Assembly (NCBI RefSeq): GCF_900177805.1
Contig: NZ_FXAX01000002.1
Location: 496,001-560,000 of the forward strand
Origin: Fibrobacter sp. UWB13
GTDB lineage: Bacteria > Fibrobacterota > Fibrobacteria > Fibrobacterales > Fibrobacteraceae
DNA: 64,000 nt
Direction: 5' to 3'
Shown here: positions 9,324 through 16,308 of the stretch, in pieces
Layout of the letters: each line of letters starts with the position of its first letter
Numbering within the stretch: the first letter of the stretch is position 1
The notes under the pieces: generated by a model
Seen by the model: only the letters and a program-made list of their open reading frames with translations
Told to the model about the DNA's origin: nothing
Database searches by the model: none
Translations under genes and position numbers: made by a program

Positions 9324-9983
9324 ATGGTTGTTTATACGGTAACAGGAAATGTTGGACAAGCAGGCTACCTCGACATCGCCAACAGTGGCGACATCACAGG
9401 CAAGAATATTTATGTGAACATGACAAACCGCTGCCCGTGCAGCTGCGTTTTTTGCTTGCGCCAGACAAAGAAAATGATGGAAGGCAACTCGCTTTGGCTC
9501 AGAGGCGGTGAACCGAGCGTCAACGGCGTCATGAGCATTTTCGACAAGTACGATCTCTCCGTCATCAACGAGCTCGTCTTTTGCGGCTACGGCGAACCGC
9601 TCGAACGTCTCCATGACGTGTGCAAAGTCATTGACCTGCTGCACGGCAAATACCCGAAATTAAAAGTTCGCCTCAACACGAACGGTCTTGCAAACCTCAT
9701 CCACGGCAGAGACATAACGCCCGATCTCGAAGCCCGTTTCAACACCGTTTCCATCTCGATGAACGCCCCGGACGCCGAAGAGTTCCTGGAGCTCACGCGC
9801 TCAAGATTCGGAATCCAGTCCTTTGATGCAGTGAAAGAATTCGCGGTGCTCGCGAAAGAGCATGTGCCGAATGTGGTGATGACCGTCGTCGAGAAAGTGA
9901 TGCCCGAAGAAAAAATCGAACGCTGTCGCAAGATTTGCGAAGAGCTCGGCGTCACGCTGAGAGTTCGCCCATTCGAAAACTAA
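9324..9983 (+). CDS. TatD-associated radical SAM protein (TIGR04038-like)
   Basis: This 219-residue protein carries the radical SAM cluster motif CX3CX2C in NRCPCSCVFCLR (~residues 35-46). It also has LWLRGGEP, the GYGEP element and RLNTNGL, which fit the TatD-associated radical SAM family. Such proteins bind a 4Fe-4S cluster and cleave S-adenosylmethionine; the substrate is not known. No tatD gene is in this window, and here the partner genes are a transporter and a B6 kinase. A strong Shine-Dalgarno (GGAGG) precedes the start. An intrinsic terminator follows 36 bases after the stop. Confidence 0.85.
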   Translation: MVVYTVTGNVGQAGYLDIANSGDITGKNIYVNMTNRCPCSCVFCLRQTKKMMEGNSLWLRGGEPSVNGVMSIFDKYDLSVINELVFCGYGEPLERLHDVCKVIDLLHGKYPKLKVRLNTNGLANLIHGRDITPDLEARFNTVSISMNAPDAEEFLELTRSRFGIQSFDAVKEFAVLAKEHVPNVVMTVVEKVMPEEKIERCRKICEELGVTLRVRPFEN

Positions 9984-10018
9984 CTATATATAATATACAA
10001 ATTTCAACTGTCATATTT

Positions 10019-10050
10019 TGACCCTTGATAAAAGGGTCATTTTTTATTTT
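10019..10050 (+). terminator. Intrinsic terminator of the transporter-kinase-radical SAM cluster
   Basis: TGACCCTT and AAGGGTCA pair over 8 bp with a 5-base loop, directly followed by a run of T residues (TTTTTTATTTT). It is a textbook rho-independent terminator in the sense of the upstream genes. Confidence 0.9.
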
Positions 10051-10194
10051 ATCATAGCCGAATAAAGGCTTAAATTTTTGCCCTTGACAAAAAACTGAAA
10101 ATTTACTATATTGCGCATCCGCTTTTTTGAGATATGATTAAATAAAATTTTTTAATTGAAATTGTCGCCCCATTAAATAAAAAAAATTAAATAA

Positions 10195-10295
10195 GATTTT
10201 TTTGTTTTTTGTCGCGTCCTTTTTTCGCCCTATAGTTTTTGTGCCCCCTCTTTTTTGCGCTCTATTTTTATCGCCTTTTTTTGTCGTGCCTTTAA
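10195..10295 (+). repeat. Quasi-periodic T-rich leader before the 195-residue gene
   Basis: Runs of five to seven T alternate with short G/C-containing words (GTCGCGTCC, CGCCC, GTGCCCC, GCGCTC, ATCGCC, GTCGTGCC) at a spacing of roughly 11-16 bases. The stretch ends about 40 bases upstream of a hypothetical gene. The rest of the 350-base gap is very A/T-rich and shows no gene beyond the terminator at its start. Confidence 0.5.
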
Positions 10296-10334
10296 AATTT
10301 TTTATTTCCCAACATCAACCACATAGGACAAACT

Positions 10335-10922
10335 ATGAACAACATCAATCTCAACCAATTCCTCCAAACCATCATTCTCGAAAACACCACTATCGAGCCG
10401 AACGAATTCAAAATAACATTCGCGGAACTCATCTGCGGCGAAGATTCAAAAACATACAAACAACAATTCATCAACTATTTAAAATCACCCAAAAAATCAA
10501 ACATCAAAAACAAACAAACTAAAGAAATTTTTATTAAAACAAGTGAAGAAAATAAAAAATTAGCCCAAAAATTCGATCTACTCATCCAACATCTCACAAT
10601 ACTCCAAACAGCCATCCACAATTTCGACCATTCATTCAACATCAACAACATGGGCGAAAAAACACAAACATCAACCAAAAAAGCCCAAATTCTACTCTAC
10701 TGGATTCTCGAACAATTCATCACCTGGAAACAAAAACCACATTTCAACAACGTCGAAGAAGTCAAGTTCTCACTCATCTATTTTATCAACCGCGTCAAAC
10801 CAGAAATCGACAACTACATCCGCGAAATGGCTCTCCACGCCTGCGATCCAGAGCGTTTCACAAACATCAACGACATTCAAAAATTCAAAAAAGTTTCCAG
10901 CAGAACTTTCGCTCTTGCATAA
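10335..10922 (+). CDS. Hypothetical protein, Asn/Lys/Gln-rich, helical
   Basis: I do not recognise this 195-residue protein. It is polar and probably mostly alpha-helical (for example ENKKLAQKFDLLIQHLTILQ and KAQILLYWILEQFITWKQKP), with no signal peptide or membrane segment. Codon use is peculiar: very few G residues on the coding strand and a marked preference for C-ending codons (AAC, ATC, CTC, CAA), unlike its neighbours. That suggests a foreign origin. It is separated from flanking genes by a T-rich leader upstream and a short palindromic gap downstream. Confidence 0.6.
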   Translation: MNNINLNQFLQTIILENTTIEPNEFKITFAELICGEDSKTYKQQFINYLKSPKKSNIKNKQTKEIFIKTSEENKKLAQKFDLLIQHLTILQTAIHNFDHSFNINNMGEKTQTSTKKAQILLYWILEQFITWKQKPHFNNVEEVKFSLIYFINRVKPEIDNYIREMALHACDPERFTNINDIQKFKKVSSRTFALA

Positions 10923-11015
10923 ACTTCAATTTATGCATTTTTAAAATGCTCTGCATTTTCAAAATACCAGCATTTTTCATTATCGCTGGCATTTTTTACA
11001 CGCTATTCTAGCAGG

Positions 11016-11675
11016 CTATTTTAAATTTTGCCTGCCGCGACGCATATAGTCCGCTTCAACATTTGATTTCCACGAGCGTTCATTGACACGGTTACGGCGG
11101 ATATCGCTCATCAAGCAGCATTGCGCACTGTACATGACCTCAATGCCTTCCCCGTCATTGACATAATTTGCGGCACGGTCTTCACTGATGCCAAAGCTTT
11201 TCGCCGTTTCTACAGCATCAATGTTCGCGCCAAGAAAAATGAATTCCCATCCATATTTTTCTTTCTGGCGTTCAATCATCTGCTTCACGCGATCAGCCGA
11301 ATATTTGCGGCTTGCGTTTTCGTAGCCATCGGTCGTGATGACAAAGATGGTCTTTTCGGGACGGTCTTCTTCGCGGGCGTACTTATGTACATTGCCAATG
11401 TGATGGATGGCCCCACCGATAGCATCAAAGAGTGCGGTGCAACCGCGGGCGTAATATTCCCTGTCGGTGAGCGGAGCGACACTTGCGAGGGGAACGCGAT
11501 CATGGAGCACTTCCATTTCGGAATCAAAGAGGACGGTCGAAACAAACGCCTCACCCGCTTCTTTCTTCTGCTTTTCGATGGTGCTATTGAAGCCCCCGAT
11601 GGTATCTTTTTCGAGCCCGCTCATGGAGCCGCTACGGTCGAGGATGAATACGATTTCAGTGAGTCCTTTTTTCAT
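11016..11675 (-). CDS. VWA-domain protein (TerY-like)
   Basis: This 219-residue cytoplasmic protein consists of a von Willebrand factor A domain. The metal-ion-dependent adhesion site is intact: DRSGSMSG near residue 13, a Thr in RGCTALFDAI, and TTDGYENAS. VWA proteins of this compact type (TerY-like) are found in stress and tellurite-resistance-type clusters, where they mediate protein contacts. It lies just downstream of a macro-domain gene on the same strand (161-base gap), which fits a nucleotide-derivative stress module, but no other ter genes are visible here. Confidence 0.8.
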   Translation of the reverse strand: MKKGLTEIVFILDRSGSMSGLEKDTIGGFNSTIEKQKKEAGEAFVSTVLFDSEMEVLHDRVPLASVAPLTDREYYARGCTALFDAIGGAIHHIGNVHKYAREEDRPEKTIFVITTDGYENASRKYSADRVKQMIERQKEKYGWEFIFLGANIDAVETAKSFGISEDRAANYVNDGEGIEVMYSAQCCLMSDIRRNRVNERSWKSNVEADYMRRGRQNLK

Positions 11676-11836
11676 AATTGCCTCCCTGCCGCTATCAGTG
11701 CGGCTTTGGTGCGACCGCAGGCTTCATTGCCTTAGCGGTTTTGACAGAGACAATTATAGCTGCCGTATAAGCAAAAAAGGTCGCCCGGCAGGCGACATTT
11801 TCAAAGGCGATTTTCACAGTAAAAAGCTCTCACGAA

Positions 11837-12844
11837 TTACGCGCCGAGAGTCGGCTGCCCGAACTTAAACAACATACTGTTGATTTCCCAAATGTCGTAC
11901 TTTTTGTGCGTGATAAAATAGGAAACAATCAAGTCGCCCTTATTGGATGGCGAAAGCGCAAGTTCAGCACGCGAAAGCAAATCCTTTGTTTCGTCCAAAT
12001 TTAGACGCAAAGCGATGGCAAGCGCAAGCGCCGTCTTCTTGGTCGGTTTGTAGTTCACATTGCTGCGGATTTTCGAAAAATGCTTGCGGTCGAGATTCGC
12101 TCTCTTGTAAACCTCGACATCGTCCTGGTTCTTTTCGCGAATGATGCTGAAAAGCTTGCCGCAAAAAGTTTCACCGGCAGTCGCAAGCATTTCTTCAAGG
12201 CTTTTTTCCTCCTGCTCGCAAATAGCATGAGAGGCCTCCGCGCGATTAAAATTGACAGAACTGTCCGAAATCCTATTCCAGCAAATAGATTCCCGAGCAG
12301 CACTGTACTTTTCTTGAACGTAATTGTCATCGATATACGTCTGGATATCGCAACAAAGCTCTTCGGAAACCTCAAACGCCTTGCGGTCAAAAACGACCAA
12401 TTGCACATCCATTTCGTGCATCTGCAAAAATTCACCGATCGCCTGTAACGCAATTTTCAGCGCACTGTCTTTCGGGAATCGGAACACTCCGCTCGATATC
12501 AGCGGGAACGCAATAGACTCGCAGCCCAGTTCCAAAGCCTTATTGAGCGCATTACGGTAGCAGTTCGCAAGAGCAAGCACTTCCCCCGATTCGCCATCGT
12601 TCCACTTTGGTCCTACAACATGAATGATGTAATTCGCATCCAATGCAAAAGCAGGCGTGACCGCCACTTCTGCAACTTCAAGCGGACCGACCTTTTCACG
12701 TGCAGCCAAAAGCGCTTCATGCCCCGCTGCCTCGTAAATATGATATTCGGCGCCACCCCCGCAAACAGGATTCTTGTTGGCGGAATTGACAATAGCGTCA
12801 GCGCGGACTCTCGAAATATCGTTACGGACAATTCTTAAAGGCAT
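11837..12844 (-). CDS. Macro-domain protein with a C-terminal helical regulatory-like domain
   Basis: Residues 1-~170 of 335 form a macro domain, which binds or hydrolyses ADP-ribose or its derivatives. The loops IVNSANKNPVCGGGAEYHIY and AFPLISSGVFRFPKD are the two ligand-binding signatures. The remaining half (YIDDNYV onward) contains a helical region ending NYKPTKKTALALAIALRLN, LDETKDLLSRAELALSPSNK. This resembles an HTH-like tail found on macro-domain proteins of Clostridia and related bacteria. With a NADAR protein 1.6 kb upstream it gives the region an ADP-ribose theme. Confidence 0.85.
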   Translation of the reverse strand: MPLRIVRNDISRVRADAIVNSANKNPVCGGGAEYHIYEAAGHEALLAAREKVGPLEVAEVAVTPAFALDANYIIHVVGPKWNDGESGEVLALANCYRNALNKALELGCESIAFPLISSGVFRFPKDSALKIALQAIGEFLQMHEMDVQLVVFDRKAFEVSEELCCDIQTYIDDNYVQEKYSAARESICWNRISDSSVNFNRAEASHAICEQEEKSLEEMLATAGETFCGKLFSIIREKNQDDVEVYKRANLDRKHFSKIRSNVNYKPTKKTALALAIALRLNLDETKDLLSRAELALSPSNKGDLIVSYFITHKKYDIWEINSMLFKFGQPTLGA

Positions 12845-12881
12845 GGTGAAAAATTAATTAAAGAATAAATTGAAATTTTAC

Positions 12882-13033
12882 TCATTTCTTCCGGAACAAC
12901 ACGCGCTTCGCACGTTGCAGATAGGATCGAGTCCGCTCCGGTTCAACAAAGAACGATGCCACGCAAGCCACCATCGTTGCGTTCAAGAAACGCGAGCGAT
13001 GACTTTTTCGTGCGGGTTCATACGTTCCCTTAT
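12882..13033 (-). pseudogene. Remnant of a membrane-protein C-terminus (repeat-like)
   Basis: The 318-base gap between the macro gene and the next gene is not empty. In one minus-strand frame it reads FLNATMVACVASFFVEPERT, then RSYLQRAKRVLFRKK and a stop at 12882. This matches the end of the intact membrane protein at 36082-36912 (LLNVMTVISVAVFFIEPERT, RCYLQKAKQKSL). An upstream stop near 13034 limits the open stretch and there is no start codon or ribosome binding site, so it is a gene remnant or a dispersed repeat carrying a gene tail. Nothing else is evident in this gap. Confidence 0.6.
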
Positions 13034-13162
13034 TTCTCTACTCTATTATTGCCAATCAATGCCAAAATGTAAAAAGTGCGAATAATTACGCTTCTAAAAA
13101 TAAACAAAACCTCCGAACCTTATAAAGTACGGTGGCAAAAAGATTTATGATTCCAATAAAGT

Positions 13163-14293
13163 TTACTGCAAAAGAGCGTCCGAAATTTCCTTAAACACTC
13201 TTTCTTTGCGCTCCGCCAATTTGCGTTTGAACTTGTCGCGAGCGTGTCCCAAGATATTATTCTTGTTCACGATTTCGCGGCAACGAGAGTCCATCACGTA
13301 GAATACGCTTCCAAGAATCGTGAGGAACTGCTCTGCTTCAAATTTGGTCGGCATGAGTCCGGCCAATTCAAGATTTTTGACCGGTAAATCAGGGAGCCCG
13401 CAGTTTGCGCTCCAAGACATCCACGGCCAACCGGAGAGGCGGTAGAATTCCGTTGCGCTATCGACATCCAAAACCTCTTCGACCGTGACGGCCACGACCA
13501 GCAAGTACGCAAACATCCCTGTAAACATGAAATTGCGAATCGGGTTATCGCCAGCAGGGAGCTTCTTGTTCATGAACCTGTCATGGAATCGGTACTCCAA
13601 ATTGATAATGGCATAGATGTCATCCACATTATCATTTTCACCAAAATAACGATGCAAGTCGCGTTCAAATTCCCCACTGCGAAGATACAGCAACGGATAG
13701 TTTATGGGACAACTTAAATTTTCCCGATCGTAGGTTTTCCACATAGAGTCCCGCCTATAACGCATATTCCAAATCTCGCCTTCAAAACGGATACGGACCC
13801 TAGTAAACACCGGTTCACTTAAATGGTCGCCGCAGTAGATAGCCGGTATCGCGGAGTTCCTCAACCTATCGTAGATTTTGGCAAACTTTTGACTGAAAAA
13901 TTGATGAATTTTGCTAAAGCCTACAAAATTGCTTGTGTAGATGATATCGAGTCCCGTCGCCTTGACAAGCGCCGCCGAATCCATGCGCAAAAGTGATGGA
14001 GCGAACATAGGGAATCCGCAAACAACGTGCCATTTCGCAAGCAGTTCCTCGCCCTCATCGAACAGCGATTTCTGCTCATAGATCATGAACGTCGCCATCG
14101 AAGCAAACAACAGACGATGTTCCTTATCCCATTCGTCCCACACCGTCGAGTTCCACCCGACAATCACGCCCTTGGGGGTGTCGTATTCAATCCCCAGCGA
14201 GAACCCGGCACAAACCGTAAAGAAACGGTTCAAGTCTATTTCGAAATTATTGTCAGCGTATTCGCCAAGCTTTTGCTCGGTAATTTGGACCAT
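13163..14293 (-). CDS. Hypothetical protein (376 residues)
   Basis: I do not recognise this protein. I start it at the ATG at 14293 because AAGGAG lies 8 bases upstream and a promoter sits just before it; a longer frame from 14320 has no such signals. The first 110 residues include aromatic stretches such as GWNSTVWDEWDKEHRLLFAS. The middle is Arg/Tyr-rich (RIRFEGEIWNMRYRRDSMWK) and the C-terminus is a basic helix (KFKRKLAERKERVFKEISDA). There is no signal peptide. It shares an almost identical promoter with the neighbouring NADAR gene, so the two may be co-regulated. Confidence 0.75.
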   Translation of the reverse strand: MVQITEQKLGEYADNNFEIDLNRFFTVCAGFSLGIEYDTPKGVIVGWNSTVWDEWDKEHRLLFASMATFMIYEQKSLFDEGEELLAKWHVVCGFPMFAPSLLRMDSAALVKATGLDIIYTSNFVGFSKIHQFFSQKFAKIYDRLRNSAIPAIYCGDHLSEPVFTRVRIRFEGEIWNMRYRRDSMWKTYDRENLSCPINYPLLYLRSGEFERDLHRYFGENDNVDDIYAIINLEYRFHDRFMNKKLPAGDNPIRNFMFTGMFAYLLVVAVTVEEVLDVDSATEFYRLSGWPWMSWSANCGLPDLPVKNLELAGLMPTKFEAEQFLTILGSVFYVMDSRCREIVNKNNILGHARDKFKRKLAERKERVFKEISDALLQ

Positions 14294-14320
14294 AAAAAAT
14301 CTCCTTATCTCAACCTCCAT

Positions 14321-14349
14321 ATTATCGGAGCGAGATAAGGAAATGTAAA
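14321..14349 (-). promoter_or_regulatory. Sigma-70-type promoter of the 376-residue gene
   Basis: On the minus strand TTTACA (14349-14344), a 17-base spacer and GATAAT (14326-14321) precede the gene by 27 bases. The spacer and flanks are almost the same as in the promoter at 14983-15011. Confidence 0.8.
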
Positions 14350-14448
14350 GAGCCCAAAAGTCGAGAAACTAAAAAATGACGAAATTTCGCAAAAATCGCC
14401 ACTTTTCAAATTATTTGTTTGGAAAATATCGGAAAATGGACAGTTGGA

Positions 14449-14952
14449 CTACGGAGAATTCTTTTCTTGGACCAACCGGTCGCGAACCTCGGTGATGACC
14501 TTTCCAAGGAGATTGCGCCCCCTCCAATTTGCAGGGTCATCGATATTCGGATTGGTCACGGACAACCCGATACCCCAAATTCTATCACGGGGCGAAGCTT
14601 CGACAAACGCGTGTCCGTCGAACTCAGGATCAAGAAGGCGGTTCTTGCAATCTTCCACCTGGCTGTACTTGGCGTAGTTGATATCAAGCATCACCTGATA
14701 ACGGACGCTATCCCACTTCTCTTTGTCAAACGGAGTCACCTTGCGGCCCAACTTCTTGGCTTCTACCGGCGTTTGGGCAACTAGGATCTTTTCCTCCATC
14801 ACCTTGTCGCCGAACAACACAGCCTTTTCCCACATGAACGCCTGTTCATTGCAAAAGAAGGTGTGTCCCTTGTATTCGAACGGAGCATTCCAGAAGTTAG
14901 AAAGCCATTCATGGTAAAAGAATACGTGTTTGTCTGTAACTTTGATAGGCAT
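14449..14952 (-). CDS. NADAR-family protein (YbiA-like)
   Basis: This 167-residue protein matches the NADAR domain (NAD and ADP-ribose associated): FYHEWLSNFWNAPFEYKGHT near the N-terminus, FFCNEQAFMWEKAVLFGD, then IWGIGLSVTNPNIDDP and NWRGRNLLGKVITEVRDRL. YbiA-type members hydrolyse N-glycosidic bonds of riboflavin intermediates; others reverse guanine ADP-ribosylation in DarT-like systems. I start at 14952, where AAGGA lies just upstream. Its own promoter matches that of the downstream gene. Together with the macro-domain gene it suggests ADP-ribose chemistry in this region. Confidence 0.85.
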   Translation of the reverse strand: MPIKVTDKHVFFYHEWLSNFWNAPFEYKGHTFFCNEQAFMWEKAVLFGDKVMEEKILVAQTPVEAKKLGRKVTPFDKEKWDSVRYQVMLDINYAKYSQVEDCKNRLLDPEFDGHAFVEASPRDRIWGIGLSVTNPNIDDPANWRGRNLLGKVITEVRDRLVQEKNSP

Positions 14953-14982
14953 ATTTTTTCCTTTGCTAATTGTTGCTTCCAT

Positions 14983-15011
14983 ATTATCGGAGCAAGGCAA
15001 GGAAATGTAAA
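14983..15011 (-). promoter_or_regulatory. Sigma-70-type promoter of the NADAR gene
   Basis: TTTACA (15011-15006), 17 bases and GATAAT (14988-14983) on the minus strand. The core with its flanks is nearly a copy of the promoter at 14321-14349, differing at only a few spacer bases. Confidence 0.8.
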
Positions 15012-15033
15012 GCGAGGGAATTCTTTTCGCTCA

Positions 15034-16206
15034 TTAAATTTCGGGAAATTTAGACAATGTATTCAAAATTTTTTGAGAACGGGACTTGACTGTCTTAAGA
15101 ACATTTTTTTCAGCACTTTGAGGCATATTAGTCATTCGTAAATCATCCCGCAATACTTCATAGAGCCTATCAAAAATGCAAGCACGGATAAAATTATAGA
15201 CATTCCCTTTTTTATTCACCAAACCAAAATAACGAATAATATCCCTTAAATCATTGCAAAGGAATTCTTTTTGTCCATAACTTTGGAATACTTCTATTCC
15301 TAAATCTAGCCAACAAGTTTTTTCCCAAAATTCTACCAATTTGTTATATGCAAAAGAGCCCTTGTTACATTCGCTCCTTAAGGCATTGTTTGTCATTAGA
15401 TGGAATAGGAAAATGCAAGAAAAGAAAAAACCATCAGAAGAAGTGTTCCTAGACCTGTTGAGTAAACTTTGCACACTTCTATGCTTACCACGCCCAAATT
15501 TAAATGATCCACTTCTATTACTTGGGTGGCTTCCCGGATAATTGTAGGGTTGAAATTCTTTCTCGAAAACATTTTTTAAATTCATGAAATAATCGTATTT
15601 CAGGTAACTCTTGACAAAGTCCGAATATTCAAGGCTAAACATTCCTTCCGTTCGGCAGTCTTCGGAGATTTCCCATTTACTAACATCCCTGTTGCTATGA
15701 GGAGCATTAAAAAAAATCCCTTCCATGTTCTTTACATTAGACACATTCCATTTGCCGATATCACCGCAAAATTGAGATTCATAGAACATTTTTTGCATAT
15801 AGTGCACATTAGAAACATTCCATTGGGCAATATTTCCATCGAAATGTGATTCACGGAACATTTCTTTCATATTGGTAACCTTAGAAACATTCCACTTACT
15901 AATGTCTCCATCAAAGACTGATTTTTTGAACATTCCACTCATATTTTTCACATTGGAGACATTCCATTTACCAATATCTCCATTAAATTGCGAACCACAG
16001 AACATATCTTTCATATTTGTCACATTGGAGACATCCCACTTACTAATATCACCATTAAAAGACGAATCCTTAAACAAAGCCTCCAAACGAAATACTTTGG
16101 AAACATCGATAAAATTCAGATCGCAATTTAGGCCTTCTTTTTCGATAGTTTTTCTGATGATTTGCTGTAAATGAGCACAATCGCGGGCAATGATCTTTTC
16201 AGCCAT
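15034..16206 (-). CDS. BspA-like (DUF285) repeat protein with a unique C-terminal domain
   Basis: This 390-residue protein begins with the module shared by the family (EKIIARDCAHLQQIIRKTI, then [13 protein letters not shown]). About five 24-residue units of the [20 protein letters not shown] type follow. Residues ~200-390 are different: a Ser/Arg-rich linker (RSGSFKFGRGKHRSVQS) and a helical domain with Cys and aromatic residues (EFWEKTCWLDLGIEVFQSYG). I do not recognise that domain. There is no signal peptide. AAAGGAG precedes the start. The gene lies 102 bases downstream of the giant paralogue, with its own terminator-bounded unit. Confidence 0.85.
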   Translation of the reverse strand: MAEKIIARDCAHLQQIIRKTIEKEGLNCDLNFIDVSKVFRLEALFKDSSFNGDISKWDVSNVTNMKDMFCGSQFNGDIGKWNVSNVKNMSGMFKKSVFDGDISKWNVSKVTNMKEMFRESHFDGNIAQWNVSNVHYMQKMFYESQFCGDIGKWNVSNVKNMEGIFFNAPHSNRDVSKWEISEDCRTEGMFSLEYSDFVKSYLKYDYFMNLKNVFEKEFQPYNYPGSHPSNRSGSFKFGRGKHRSVQSLLNRSRNTSSDGFFFSCIFLFHLMTNNALRSECNKGSFAYNKLVEFWEKTCWLDLGIEVFQSYGQKEFLCNDLRDIIRYFGLVNKKGNVYNFIRACIFDRLYEVLRDDLRMTNMPQSAEKNVLKTVKSRSQKILNTLSKFPEI

Positions 16207-16261
16207 ACATTCTCCTTTTGTGTATAAACGAAATATCCACTATCATATATATATTATTTTG

Positions 16262-16300
16262 AGAAAAAGGGTAAATGCCCTACAGTTTGCAGGGGCATTA
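16262..16300 (-). terminator. Intrinsic terminator of the giant BspA-like gene
   Basis: Downstream of the stop at 16309 the minus strand reads ATGCCC...GGGCAT with additional inner pairs (TGCA/TGTA), followed by TTTACCCTTTTTC. It would separate the giant gene from the next paralogue. Confidence 0.65.
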
Positions 16301-16308
16301 ACATACTC

